Source: Lachnospiraceae bacterium (GTDB lineage Bacteria; Bacillota; Clostridia; Lachnospirales; Lachnospiraceae). From it: a stretch of DNA of 64,000 bases. Below the pieces are notes generated by a model. It saw nothing but the letters and a program-made list of their open reading frames with translations. It did not search any database and was not told where the DNA came from. The translations under genes and the position numbers were made by a program. The number at the start of each line of letters is the position of its first letter. The stretch's first letter is position 1. Shown piece by piece: positions 34,210 to 45,200 of this stretch. The stretch lies in the NCBI GenBank assembly GCA_017428105.1, contig JAFRRM010000016.1:36187-100186 (forward strand), in the 5' to 3' direction.

Positions 34210-35492
34210 CACATTTCCTCCTTCGGACCGGCCACGGACACGCCGCAGATCCGGATGCCCGCCGGGCCTTCATAGCGGGCCGACGTGAACCGCTCCTTCG
34301 ACAGGAGCAGCCTGCCCTGCGCTTCCAGGATCGATGCGCTGACGGAGCCGCCGGTGACCGGCGTCACGCTCCCGTCCTCCCCGATCAGATACGCCAGGCG
34401 GATCTCGCCGCCGAAATACCCGCTCATCGGATCCATCTGGAAATCCGAGAAGGTCACCGCCCAGAGGCAGGGGCCTTTTTTCAGTTCCGCCAGGGAGCAG
34501 CTGCCTTCGTTGTCGCAGCTCAGTTTCCGGTACTCGCCGGTGGGCTCGGTGTCCAGATAGCGGCAGAAGCGGTTGATGCCGGGGATCGTCTTCAGGACGC
34601 CCATGTCCAGCAGCACGCGGTCCTTCATCGGGATGCCCTCATTGCTGAACGGGGCGGAGGCCTTGAGGCCCAGGTCCAGCGATTCGTAGCCTTTTTCCGC
34701 CGGCTGGACCAGCGCGCCGCGCTGCCAGGAAGAGTAGCCCGGATAGATCATGTAGGCCGAAGCCCGGGTCAGGTAGTAGTCGAGGATCTCCCGCACGTTC
34801 TCCCCGGTCAGGACCAGGTCGTACTCGCCGCTCGCCAGGATCTTCTGCGCGCGGGCGCGGTCCGCCGCGAAAGCCAGGGTCTCGCGGACCAGGGCGGTCA
34901 GGGCGTCCTCCTCCAGTTCATCGTATTCAAAATCCTTGTAGATCTCCACGTCCTCCGGCTCGCGGCACTGGGCGACGAATTCGCCCTTGACCTTCGCCTG
35001 GGTCCAGGAGACGTCCGTGCCCTCGGAGCTCAGGATGCGGGTGTGCGTGCGCTCCGCGAAGATCTCCGCGGAGTTCAGGAAGGCCTGCGGATGGTCGTTC
35101 CCGGCCAGCAGCGCCGCGGCCATCCGGCCGGCGCTCTCGTACAGCGGCAGACGCATCAGGGGCGTGTCGGCCGGCGGGATCTCCGCCTGCACCGGATCCG
35201 GCTGTTCAAAGCCGGGGTTCATCGCAAAAGAGGCGGCGTAATAGCCTTCCTCCAGTTTCCGGCGGATCTCCTCCTCCGTCAGACCGGGCGTCAGATCCAC
35301 GCCGGTAAAGCCGCGGTTTCCGTCCGCGTCGTCCCGGAACACGGTGACGCGGAGGCGGCTCACGTCCTTGAAGCGGCGGGTATCCAGCTGTTCCCTGACA
35401 AAGAACAGTTCCGCGGACTCGTCTTCATTCTTCTCAATGCGCCAGGCCGCCGGGGCCAGTTCCTTGAGCAGTTTGACTGTCAGTTCGATCAT
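34209..35492 (-). CDS. TldE/PmbA-type metalloprotease subunit
   Basis: 427 residues, the second half of a TldD/TldE heterodimeric protease that processes peptides such as microcin-type precursors and degrades unfolded or toxin-antitoxin peptides in other bacteria. No HExxxH motif, as expected for the TldE partner; C-terminal half contains DVREILDYYLTRAS-like and RVLLDMGVLKTIPGINRF segments of the family. The ATG at 35492 has GGAGG at a better distance than the in-frame GTG at 35495. It follows tldD after 10 bp. Confidence 0.85.
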   Translation of the reverse strand: MIELTVKLLKELAPAAWRIEKNEDESAELFFVREQLDTRRFKDVSRLRVTVFRDDADGNRGFTGVDLTPGLTEEEIRRKLEEGYYAASFAMNPGFEQPDPVQAEIPPADTPLMRLPLYESAGRMAAALLAGNDHPQAFLNSAEIFAERTHTRILSSEGTDVSWTQAKVKGEFVAQCREPEDVEIYKDFEYDELEEDALTALVRETLAFAADRARAQKILASGEYDLVLTGENVREILDYYLTRASAYMIYPGYSSWQRGALVQPAEKGYESLDLGLKASAPFSNEGIPMKDRVLLDMGVLKTIPGINRFCRYLDTEPTGEYRKLSCDNEGSCSLAELKKGPCLWAVTFSDFQMDPMSGYFGGEIRLAYLIGEDGSVTPVTGGSVSASILEAQGRLLLSKERFTSARYEGPAGIRICGVSVAGPKEEM

Positions 35493-35502
35493 CACGCGCC
35501 TC

Positions 35503-36918
35503 CTATCCCAGTCGGATGCGGGCCTTCATGCAGGGACCGCCGTCGGACACCTTCACCCATTCCTTGTAGCCCTTGCCGCAGTATCCGCCGCCGCCGAGCT
35601 CCACGTCGGGGCTCATCATCGTGACGGACTTGAGCAGGTCGGGCACGTAGCCGGTAAGGACGATGGGGGAATACAGCTTGCCGGTCAGTTTTCCGTCTTT
35701 GATCTCCCGGGCGATGTTCACCATGCACTGGATGCCCCAGTTCTTGGGGTCCTCCATGCCGGAGGAAGGGTTCTCCAGCAGGAAGCCGTGATCGATGGAG
35801 GCGATCATTTCCTCGGGCGAGGCCGTGCCGCCTTCAAAATAAGTGTTGGTCATGCGGGTGTAGGCTTTCCGCTCATAGCTTTCGCGGCGGCCGTTGCCGG
35901 TGGGCTGCACGCCCAGGCGGGCGGCGCTCAGCGCGTCGCACATGCCCTGTTTCAGGATGCCGCGGTCGATGATCACGGTGTCCGAGGCCAGCGTGCCCTC
36001 GTCGTCGAAGAGGAAGCTCGCCACCTCGTCCATGCCGTTCCCGTCGTGCATGGTCACCAGCGGGGACGCGACCGGGCCGCCCATGCAGGAGCGGGCCAGC
36101 GCGCGGTCCTTCACGAACATGTCCATCTCCACGCCGTGGCCGAAGGCCTCGTGGACGATCATGCCCGTGGTCTCGGGGTCGCAGACGCAGTCATATTCGC
36201 CCGGCGGGATCTGTTCGCTGTCCAGGAGTTCCAGCGTGGTCCGGATCACTTTGTCCAGGCCTCCGCGCACCTGGTCCAGCACCTCGATGCCGCCCAGGTT
36301 GGAAAACCCTTTGTAATAGTCCTTGATCTCCTCCTCGCGCCGCGCCATGGCGTACAGGCTGGCTGTGGTCCAGGTGACGGTCTGGTCCAGGTCCCGGTGC
36401 CCGCTCAGGAAGAGCTTGCGGTAGGACTGGTAATTCACGCGGACGGCCACGTCCAGGATGCCTTCCGTCTTCAGGCCTTCCTCGCGGATGGCCCGGATAC
36501 GGTCCAGGATCTCTTCATCGCCCAGTTCCAGAGGATGGGTGCGGACGGCCGTTGTTTTTTTCAGCACGGCCGGCTCGTCCGCCGGGACGGGCGTGGGCAG
36601 AGGCCGTACGCCGGCCGGCAGTGCGGCCGTCTGGGCGGCCAGGCGTTCCCGGATGGTCCGGCAGACCGCCGGGATCCGCTCTTTCGAAAACTCATTAAAG
36701 GAATATTCTCCGCAGCCGGTCCCGTCGAAGACGCGCACCACGAACCCGGTGTCCGGCCCCGCCGGCCCGCCGGTCATGATCGAGGAACCGGAACGCCGCA
36801 CGCTCCAGCCCCGCTCGTCGCTGTCCACCGCCAGCACGCTGGCGTAAGGATATTCCTGCCGCAGCGTTTCCACCAGTTCTTTCAGCGCCGGCTTCAGTTC
36901 ATCCAGTTTTTCAAACAT
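35503..36918 (-). CDS. tldD: TldD-type metalloprotease subunit
   Basis: 471 residues with the zinc motif HEAFGHGVEMDMF: H256, E257 and H261 form HExxxH. The C-terminal Cys/Gly-rich part (GGGGYCGKGYKEWVKVSDGG) is conserved in TldD. First gene of the tldD-tldE pair; AAAAGGAGAACGGAATG gives the start. There is no obvious ribosomally made peptide precursor next to it, so the substrate is unknown. Confidence 0.9.
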   Translation of the reverse strand: MFEKLDELKPALKELVETLRQEYPYASVLAVDSDERGWSVRRSGSSIMTGGPAGPDTGFVVRVFDGTGCGEYSFNEFSKERIPAVCRTIRERLAAQTAALPAGVRPLPTPVPADEPAVLKKTTAVRTHPLELGDEEILDRIRAIREEGLKTEGILDVAVRVNYQSYRKLFLSGHRDLDQTVTWTTASLYAMARREEEIKDYYKGFSNLGGIEVLDQVRGGLDKVIRTTLELLDSEQIPPGEYDCVCDPETTGMIVHEAFGHGVEMDMFVKDRALARSCMGGPVASPLVTMHDGNGMDEVASFLFDDEGTLASDTVIIDRGILKQGMCDALSAARLGVQPTGNGRRESYERKAYTRMTNTYFEGGTASPEEMIASIDHGFLLENPSSGMEDPKNWGIQCMVNIAREIKDGKLTGKLYSPIVLTGYVPDLLKSVTMMSPDVELGGGGYCGKGYKEWVKVSDGGPCMKARIRLG

Positions 36919-36930
36919 TCCGTTCTCCTT

Positions 36931-37665
36931 TTATCCCGAAAAGCCCCCGTCCACGGTCAGCACCTGACCCGTGATGAAAGAGGCCCGTTCGCTTCCTAAA
37001 AATGCGGCCGCTTCCGCGATCTCCTCCGGCCGGCCCAGCCGCCCCAGCGGCGTCATCTGCGCCAGTTCCGCGAGCGTTTCCTGTCCCAGCACCTGCACCA
37101 TGTCCGTATCGATGACGCCGGGCGCCACGCAGTTGACCCGGATCCCGGACGGCGCCAGTTCCATGGCCAGCGACCGCGTCAGCCCGATGATCGCGTGCTT
37201 GGTGGCGCTGTACACCGCCTCGCAGGACGCTCCGCGCAGCCCCCAGATGGAGGAGATGCTGACGATGCTCCCCTGCTTGGCATGGATCATGTCCGGCAGC
37301 ACCGCCTGCACGCAGTTGCGGAATCCCTCCACGTTGACGGCAAAATACCGGTCCCAGGCCGCGTCGCTCACGTCCTGGATCAGCATCTGCCCGGCGATGC
37401 CCGCGTTGCTGACCAGCAGCGAGACCGGTCCGAAGCGCCGCTTCACCTCCGCCGCCATGGCGTTCACCGCGGCACGGTCCGCCACGTCCGCCCGGAAACA
37501 AAAGGCCTGGCCGCCCGCCGCGGCGATCTCCGCAGCCAGCTCCTCCGCCTTGTCCCGGCGCTCCCGATAATTGATGCAGACCGCGTATCCCTCTTCGGAC
37601 AGCCGGCGGGCGACAGCCCGGCCGATCCCGCGGGACGCTCCGGTCACCAGTGCGATCTTATCCAT
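36931..37665 (-). CDS. Short-chain dehydrogenase/reductase (FabG-like)
   Basis: 244 residues, NAD(P)H-binding Rossmann fold: TGASRGIG at residues 8-15, NAGIAG at about 85, catalytic Ser in SISSIWG (about 137) and YSATK (Tyr and Lys, about 150). The C-terminus ITGQVLTVDGGFSG is typical of 3-oxoacyl-ACP reductase-like SDRs. ATG 37665 has AAAGGA upstream. It precedes tldD by 12 bp and may be cotranscribed. Substrate not assignable. Confidence 0.9.
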   Translation of the reverse strand: MDKIALVTGASRGIGRAVARRLSEEGYAVCINYRERRDKAEELAAEIAAAGGQAFCFRADVADRAAVNAMAAEVKRRFGPVSLLVSNAGIAGQMLIQDVSDAAWDRYFAVNVEGFRNCVQAVLPDMIHAKQGSIVSISSIWGLRGASCEAVYSATKHAIIGLTRSLAMELAPSGIRVNCVAPGVIDTDMVQVLGQETLAELAQMTPLGRLGRPEEIAEAAAFLGSERASFITGQVLTVDGGFSG

Positions 37666-37772
37666 CTCATTCCTTTCGGTGTGTATTTCCGCTGCTGTCA
37701 TTTTACTATCAATCCGGCCGATGTTCAAGGGATTTCCCCGCAGTTTTCGCGTCTGCCGCATCAAAAACCATT

Positions 37773-37800
37773 TTACAAGCCGCGCCTTCTCTGGTAGGAT
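37773..37800 (+). promoter_or_regulatory. Possible promoter of the AEC transporter
   Basis: TTACAA, 16-bp spacer, TAGGAT, about 58 bp before the ATG at 37858. Moderate match only. Confidence 0.4.
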
Positions 37801-37857
37801 GGTATCGGAAAAAGCCGGCCTGCCCGGGCGGGCGGCAACGGAAAGGAGTGCTGTTTC

Positions 37858-38775
37858 ATGAGTTTCTGGGAACTGGGGAGCCTGCAGCTGACGCTGTTCG
37901 CGATGATGCTGATCGGCGCCCTGCTCCGGAAGAAGGGCATCATCGACGACAACGGCAAGCGCTGTCTGTCCGACCTGTGCATCAGCGTTGTGATCCCCTG
38001 CAACATCTTCCGCTCCTGCCTGATCGAATTCAATTCCGGCATCCTGCAGCAGTGCGGCATGCTGCTGCTCTGCGCCGTCTTCCTGCAGATCCTGTGCCTG
38101 GTCCTCAACCGTTTTCTGTTCAACCGCTATCCCGCGCAGCAGCGGAAAGTGCTGCAGTACTGCACCATCGTGCCGATGAGCGGGTTCCTGGGGAACCCCA
38201 TCGCGGAAGGCATCTACAGTTCGGTCGGCGTGCTGTACACGTCGATCTTCCTGATCCCCATGCGGATCGTGATGTGGTCCGTCGGAACGACGTATTTCGT
38301 GGCGGGCGAGGGGATCGATAAGAAGAAGGTCCTCAAAAACGTGCTGACGCACCCCTGCCTGGTCGCGATCTACCTGGGCCTGATCTGCATGATCACGCAG
38401 GTGAAACTGCCCGGGATCCTCACGGAGACCGTGCGGTACATCGGCAACTGCAACTCCGCACTGACGATGTTCATCGTGGGGACGATCCTGGCGGACGTCC
38501 CGCTCCGCACCATCTTCAATAAGGACACCGCCCTGTTCAGCGTGCTGCGCCTCCTGCTCCTGCCCGCGGCCGCCCTGGGCCTGGCGCTGCTGCTCGGCCT
38601 CGACCCCACCGCGCGCGGCGTCAGCGTCCTGATGACCGGCATGCCCGCCGGCGCCACCGCCGCGATCTTCGCGGCCCGCTACGGAAGCGACGCGCCGTTC
38701 GCGACAAGATGCGTGGTATTCACGACGCTGGTGTCGATGGCGACGCTGCCGCTGTGGGCGTTCATCGTGGGGTAG
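37858..38775 (+). CDS. AEC family (auxin efflux carrier-like) transporter
   Basis: 305 residues, ten predicted membrane helices in two halves. Family features: N-terminal LTLFAMMLIGALLRKKGIID and the C-terminal LMTGMPAGATAAIFAARYGSDAPFATRCVVFTTLVSM. Bacterial members move malate, malonate and other organic acids. AAAGGAG precedes the ATG. Single gene; last host gene before the prophage boundary. Confidence 0.9.
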   Translation: MSFWELGSLQLTLFAMMLIGALLRKKGIIDDNGKRCLSDLCISVVIPCNIFRSCLIEFNSGILQQCGMLLLCAVFLQILCLVLNRFLFNRYPAQQRKVLQYCTIVPMSGFLGNPIAEGIYSSVGVLYTSIFLIPMRIVMWSVGTTYFVAGEGIDKKKVLKNVLTHPCLVAIYLGLICMITQVKLPGILTETVRYIGNCNSALTMFIVGTILADVPLRTIFNKDTALFSVLRLLLLPAAALGLALLLGLDPTARGVSVLMTGMPAGATAAIFAARYGSDAPFATRCVVFTTLVSMATLPLWAFIVG

Positions 38776-38798
38776 CCCAAAAAACCGCCGCCGGCATA

Positions 38799-38829
38799 GA
38801 AAAAGCCCTCCTTAGGGAGGGCCTTTTTT
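38799..38829 (+). terminator. Terminator after the AEC transporter
   Basis: AAAAAGCCCTCC, loop TTAG, GGAGGGCCTTTTTT: 7-8 bp stem with flanking A- and T-runs. Confidence 0.9.
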
Positions 38830-38952
38830 ATGGGCACGGGTGGCGGGTGCGACTCGCTCCGCTCCCTGCATAAGTTCCGGCTGCCGCATCGGCTTCGCTC
38901 GGCCGCTCGCCGCTGCGGGCCGTCACTTATCGAACCCGGTTTGAGTTCCTGT
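38830..38952. other. Gene-free structured spacer before the prophage boundary
   Basis: No reading frame. It contains ATAAGT (38870) and ACTTAT (38925) as distant inverted ends around a GC-rich imperfectly dyad interior (GGCTGCCGCATCGG ... CCGCTGCGGGCC). The word GGTGGCGGGTGCGACTCG at about 38839 and TCGAACCC at about 38931 resemble the tRNA 3' fragment at 38992, so this may be an older tRNA-derived remnant. Together with the flanking sites it accounts for the 430-bp gap between 38775 and 39206. Confidence 0.35.
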
Positions 38953-38996
38953 CGGCATGAAAAGGGCCGTCCGTAAGGACGGCCCTTTTCATGCCG
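38953..38996. terminator. 20-bp perfect palindrome, tRNA terminator
   Basis: CGGCATGAAAAGGGCCGTCC, loop GTAA, then the exact complement. On the minus strand it directly follows and partly overlaps the tRNA 3' end, as a tRNA terminator would (CCTTTTCATG arm supplies the T-run). Confidence 0.75.
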
Positions 38997-39014
38997 GTGG
39001 CGGGACTCGAACCC
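38992..39014 (-). other. tRNA 3' fragment: prophage attachment site core (probably tRNA-Leu)
   Basis: The minus strand reads GGGTTCGAGTCCCGCCACCGGCA: T-loop TTCGAGT, 3' T-stem CCCGC, acceptor strand CACCGGC and discriminator A. The matching 5' acceptor strand GCCGGTG is not found within 90 bp upstream on that strand, where phage-like AT-rich sequence begins, so this is only the tRNA 3' end. Tyrosine integrases typically use exactly this part of a tRNA gene as attachment core. The acceptor strand fits bacterial tRNA-Leu. No CCA is encoded. Confidence 0.7.
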
Positions 39015-39034
39015 AATCAAGCGCAAATCAGCAC

Positions 39035-39080
39035 ATATGACGCTATATCAACAAATGCGCGGATATGACGCTATATCAAC
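39035..39080. repeat. Pair of 18-bp direct repeats inside the phage end
   Basis: ATATGACGCTATATCAAC occurs at 39035-39052 and 39063-39080, 28 bp apart, followed by related ATATGGTCATATATGACCG. Spaced direct repeats just inside an attachment core are typical integrase arm-binding sites. Confidence 0.6.
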
Positions 39081-39171
39081 GCAATTCGCTATGGTCTCTG
39101 CTGACCGTGATATGGTCATATATGACCGTTTTCTGTCACTATTGACGGAAAAGTTTCGTCAGAGTTTCGTC

Positions 39172-39205
39172 AAAAAAGGGGCGGTTTTACCCGCCCCTCC
39201 TGCCG
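39172..39205 (-). terminator. Terminator of the phage late operon
   Basis: On the minus strand GGGGCGGG, TAAAA, CCGCCCC then TTTTTT, immediately after the stop of the giant gene. Ends the long minus-strand phage transcript. Confidence 0.85.
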
Positions 39206-42200
39206 TCAGAATCCTAACTTCCACAGCAGTTTGTTCAGCTCGCTGTCCTTCCTGGACAGGTCTCCGTTCTCGACGCCATCTGCCAGGATCTCATACAGTT
39301 TCTGCAACACCGCCGCCTTCGCGGGATCGGTTTCCAGTTCCGGCATATAGGCCAGCGCCGCCGTCAGCCTTTCCGCGGGAGTATCCGTCTTGTATCCCTC
39401 CGGCACGTAGCCAGGCTGCTTCTCCTGATATAGCTGTGCCTGCCGGTCTTTGGCGATATACTCCATCGTGTTATACACATCATAGATGGCGTTCTGATCA
39501 GAAGCCATTGCCCAAAGTTTCCGGTACACGTCTCCGCCCAGCGTCTGCTCAAACTCCCGGCGTGCCTGCGTCGGTTCGCCATGCATCGAGGTGCCGTACG
39601 GATTTATTCCTTCGCCGCGCTTCACGACGTCCGGAGCCTGTCCGATAGGTTCTGTCCTCTGACGCCGGCCTCGGTACCATCTCGGCGCGTTGCTCGTATT
39701 GGTATCCGCCAGTTCCGGAGTCATCGTGCCGCCGCGGGTGACCGTTGGTGCCGCCCAGGGATTATTCTTGTCGCTGTCCGTGTGCAAGTGCCAAAGGTAC
39801 GAACGCTCTTCATCCGTGAGGCCGTCCATCATCCGGATTGCTTTCTCATAATCGGCGTTGGTGTGGCTGCCGCCGTCTGTATCGGCAACGGACAGGGCCA
39901 GCTTGTAAAGCAGGTATTCCGTCGCATCGATTCCGACAGCTTCGCCGGCATCAATCTTTGCCTGCGTGTCGTTGTCATGACCAGCGGCCAAAGACAGCAG
40001 CGCATTCATGACAGTCTCGTGCTGCTTGTTGCTGGCCTGCTGCCACACGGGCGACGCCTGGAGACCGTCCGCCGTTATCTGGTAGAACGATTCCCGCTTT
40101 GCCTGTTCCTTCTGCCACTCTTTGACCTTTGCGTCGATATTCTCTTCCGCAGTTTTGCTGGACGTGGCAAACGGATCGCCGGCCATTTCAATCATATCCT
40201 GGCGCATCTCGGTAAACATTTCAGGATCTTTCGTCCATGCCTTCTTTAGCAGAGCATAGTAATCGCTCTTGTATTTGGCCGGGTCCGTAGTCACGCGCAT
40301 CGCATTATACTCTGCACGCAGGCCGGGGCCAAACAGCGGGTCACCATTTGCTTTCCCAATCGCACGGCCAACAGCAATCGCCAGCACCTGGAAATCCTTG
40401 ACCACGTTCGGCATCGGGAGTCCGGTAGTCATCTGCACGACGGTGCCTAAATGGTCGACGATATTACGTGCTGACGTTTCCGCGCTCTTATCTCCCTGGA
40501 ATGCTCCGATAGTATCAGTCATCAGAGACACGGTGCTTTCCAGCAGATCATTCACCGCTTCAATGGAGTTCTCTGATAAGCCGTAAAACTTCTGGTCGAA
40601 GATAGCGTCACCGCCAAGTTGCTTGGCTATCTTGTCTACTGTGCTTTCAAGGAGTTCCAGGATCGTTCCGCCAAACGGGACCATACCACCAAGCGACGTG
40701 AGCATATTCAGTCCAAGAGCCTTGCCGGCGCTCCAGAACGTCAGCTCGTCCTCGTCGTCCTTGTACTTCTTCAGTTTCCCGCGGAGCATATCCCAGACAA
40801 ACTGCATCAGGCTGAAGATGAACGCGGACAGCGCCTGTGACGTCACAGCCCTGGCTACTGTCTTCCTGGCATTCTTCAGGGCGTCAAGGTTCTCCTGGGT
40901 CCCATTAGCTTTATACTGTCGTGCTTTGGCATTCATATTGCCAAATGCGTCGATCAGGATGTTTGCATTCTGGAACGGCTGCGTTTTGAACATATTCATC
41001 ACACGCATAAACTCGCTGTCTGACCGCAGGACGCCGGGTCTCTGCATGGTCGCATAGTTCGGCTGCGTTTCCTCGATGATCCTGTTATAAATCGGCGCAA
41101 CAGCTTCGTAAAACTCGTGCGTGCCGGGTGTCAGGTCTTTTCTGGTATCCTTGATGTAATACTCTGCTGCCGTCCACAATTTGGTAGTGGTTGCAATATC
41201 AACCGCCTGGATCCAGTTCAGAACCTTATGGCTGGTCAGCTTCGCCACCAGTCCGCCGCGCTTGCCAATGTCGCCAAGTTCGGCGGTGGAGTACCCCTTG
41301 CTCCGGTACCACAGCAGCGGCGTGTACTGTGCGATCAGATCAAGGTCCACCTTCTTGTTGGAATCCTTTAGTGCCTTCACAAGCGGGCCATACCCGACAA
41401 CGGCTGCTGCCGTAGCATAGGATGCTGCCTGTTTGACGGCGACGCCACCGTTCAACGTCAGCACGCCACCGGCATAGTTGCTTCGGAGTGCCGTGGCAAG
41501 CCCACCGCCACCGCCTGCGCCTGTCTGCACATCCCGCATCATCTTATCCAGATAATCCTCGTGCGCGGATAACAGATTGTTTCGCACACTGGTGCCTTCG
41601 CCCTGCCGGAACTTGACGTTCAGCAGTTTGTTCAGGTTCCGTATCGGCATCGCCAAACCGTAGTATTTACTGTGGCCGTCGATGCTTCTGGTCAGCACGT
41701 CGTTCATGTCGTACAGCATGATCGTTTCCGTCGCGCCTTTGATACGCTCTTTCAGGAATCCGGCAGCGGCGACTGTGCCATCCGGTTTCACTTCGCCAAA
41801 ATCCGATTTCAGGAAGTCTCTGCTCACGTCGATGGGGAAGTATTTCAGCACACGTGCAATCTCATACCCCACATGCTCAACGCTGACGCTATTGATTGCC
41901 TCCTTACTCATGGTGTTAAAGTAGTCGAACGCGGCGTCTGCAAAGGCCCGTTCTTCCGGACTCATCTGCTGCGTGATCTCGTGGATCATATACCGGGAGA
42001 AAACAGCATGCACGCCTTCGCCGTCCTTGTACGCATCAGCCAGCTTGCCTTTTTTGTACATTTCCTTATTCGGGATCAGTACGCCGCCGTTCTCAATGTG
42101 CTTTAAGTTGTCTTCGCACTTAGCGTGCAGGTACAAGCTCATCCGCATGGCGGGCGTGATCTCGATTTCCTGCATCTGGCCATCCACCAGGGCTTTCACC

Positions 42201-45200
42201 TTAACCCACTTGGCGTCCTTGCCGGCAATACTGCGGATAAACTTCTTGTCGTTCACCCACTTCTTGAAGATTTCTTCGCACCGCCGCTGGTAGTCGTCCA
42301 TTCTGCGCTGGCCTTCGGAAAGTTCCTGCGTCAACCGGTACAGCGGGTCATTGTCATTGTAGCCAACGATTCTATGGACCGCTCGCTCCGGGGTCAGCAG
42401 GCCGTCGCCGCCTTTATTTTGTTTGCCGTGTCGCTTGCCGAAAAGCAAGGTTTTGATGAACTCGGTTTCCGTCCTTGCCTTCCCGCCTCTGTAGTCATCG
42501 ACAAATTCCAGCGCGGACGCATAAGCATCTCTCCGTTCCTGACTATCGATAAATTGATTCTCCGTGCGGGTCATCGTTTCGATGTTAAGCAAGATTGTGG
42601 TCAGGTCCGCGACTTCCTGCTGCGTCATATCGCTGATGCGCTTCTTGTGCAGGCGTTCGATCAATCCCTCGATATAGCTGTCAGGCACAAAGTCATCACC
42701 CAGTTCAGCCTTCTGTCTTGCTTCCCATTCTTTGTACCAGTCACGCAGCGCTTCCAGGTTCTTGATGGTCTTGCCGGTGATTCCCTTCGACACAAGGTCA
42801 AGGTCGCCAATGTACTGATTCAGCAGCGCTCTCGTGGCCGGCCCCAGTTTCTTGTTGTTCAGCCTCCGGGCGATGTTCAGTAGGCGGGTCCTCGCCTCAC
42901 TGTCAATCCGCTTCGCCCGCTTGTCTTCCGCCACCTGACGGTAGTGCTGCTTCAGGGCCTCCACCTGCTGGTCGCGTTTCTGCCGGACCAGTTTCAGAGC
43001 AGCCTTCGCCTTCTCGCGCTCGGCCTTTAGCCGTGCTTCCATCTTGTCCGCGTAGGTCGGATCGGTCTGCCGGATCTCTTCGCCCACCACGCGGCCCAGG
43101 ATGTCGTTGGCCGTCCATTCCACCGCGTCCGCCATCTCGTAGTTGTTCATGCGCTCGTAGATCGGGCGGAAGGATTCCAGGATCTCCAGCACCCGCTTGA
43201 GCTGGTCGGCCGGATGATTGATGTCCGGGAACAGGCCCTCGCCAAAGATTCCCTGCAGTTCCTTGTACGCCTGGTCGATGCCGGTCGCGCTTGTATCGGA
43301 CGTTGTCAGCGTCACGGTACCCAGAAGACTCTTCCGGAACGCCTGGTAGTCTTCCGCCAGGTCGTGCTGCATATTGCCGGGGACGTACAGTTTCGTCGTC
43401 CGCAGGTAGTCACGAAGCTTTTCGTACGACGCCGGGTCGCCTTCCTCGCGCAGGATCTCCGCATTGTCCAGGATAATGTGCGCGATCTCGTAGGCTTTCG
43501 TCCGGGCCTCGCCGTAGAACTCGTCGTCGAACTCGCGCTCGTTCAGGCAGAACTCTGCCAGGTCCTTCATCTTCGCGCCGACCACGTCCGCGTCCACTTT
43601 CGTGCCATACTCTGATGCGATGACCCGCGCCAGTGTCTTCGCGTCGTCCAGGCGCACCCGCCTGCCGTCCGTCACTTTGGTCTGGCCCTTCCAGTAGTCG
43701 CGTTGCTCGGTCCTGGTCTTCAGTTTGGAGCGGAGCTCGGTGAGATCCTTGCGTAGCTGGCGATTTGCTTCGTATAGTTCACCGGTACTGAGCTCGCGGG
43801 AAGTCTTTAATTCTGCAGTTCTGGATGCTCCTTCAGAATCTTCTCGATTCCCTTCTGCATTTCCTCTTTGCTCGTTGCCCCGTCTTCTGTCTCCATATAA
43901 TCCCTGATCAGCCAATCGTTCTCGAATTGTTTGTTCCATTCGGGAGTTCCATGTTTCGGTCGGTTCTTTTCCAAATTCGACATCATTGTTCCTCCATTCT
44001 GCGTAATCGAAATAGTCCTTGTTTTCAGCATAATCTCTGAACGTCTTATCTGCTTTATTTCCTATCGTAGTTAAATAATCAAGGCTTAAAAAGCGACCTT
44101 CTTCTGCGAAGCGGGACGCTGCCCTCATTATAGAAGAATCCTCGGACACTTCGTTATAATACAGGTTTACCGTGTATCCATATTCTTTGAGGGTCTCAAC
44201 CACGTCACTGATAACACTCTTGCCACCGACACGCGGAATGACAACATTTTCACCTCTCGCAATCGCCATTTGCAATGCTTTATCAGCAATCTTCGCGCTT
44301 TCCTTTTGAACATATCCGGCCCCATAGCCATCATCAAAACCATCAAGCCACGGTTTGACTACGTCGCTATCAATAATCCGTGCCTGATGCTCATGGGAAA
44401 GAGGATTGGCAAAGACTCGTGACTTTCCTCCAGCCGGCCGACCGATTACAATATAAGCCTCCCGGTTTCTGGCAACGGGCCCGGTAAACTGTTCCTTCCC
44501 ATTCACCTTTTTAATTTTATTCTTTCCCTCATCCCACGCAGCGCTGCCGTGTTCATCGTCCAGTAGTTTTTCTACAAGGCGATCTCTTCTGGCGTCGACC
44601 TCAGCATTCGTTCCTGGCAGATTCTTTGACCAGCTGTCTCCTTTTGAACCTCTGGCTCGTTCCTCCGCCTTCACAATTTCGGGGATCGTCTTCAGGATTT
44701 CATACGGAATCTTTGCCCCGGCCACGGAAGCGGCAGATATGTAGGCAAGGTCACGGTGAGCCCAGTTCTTAAACCGTGCGCTCTTACTATACCACTCTTT
44801 CGCTTCCGGCATCAAGTATGTCCTATAATCTTTCTTTGCCTTAATCTCTTCCTGCGTCAGATCCGAGTCGGGCATAAGATAGCGATCATATTTTGATTCC
44901 ACGTCAGAATAAGGAGATTGTTCCTCGTTGGCATGAACGGCATCTTTTAGAGAGACGTTCAGCCCCATATACATGCCTTCACGCTGCCGGGTTCCTGAGC
45001 GCATATCCAGCAGCATCTCCGGTCCGTCAAGGATAACGTCCGTGAGGATGTCGTTCACGTATGCGTTCCCCATAGCCTTGTATACGTCATCGTTTTGTGT
45101 GTACACAAATGCCATACCGGCACCGATGTTCACGCGCTGGTTCCGGATATAATTGACAAGCTGTTTATTGTTCAGGAGTGCCTTATCAGAGACTTCCTGG

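Noticed and set aside
32833..34275. 480-codon plus-strand frame across the AI-2E transporter
   Set aside because: Arg/His/Gln-rich antisense shadow; the transporter frame on the minus strand has clear membrane helices.
38990..39080. Intact tRNA gene
   Set aside because: The T-arm and 3' acceptor strand are present but no matching 5' acceptor GCCGGTG or anticodon arm can be found upstream on the minus strand.
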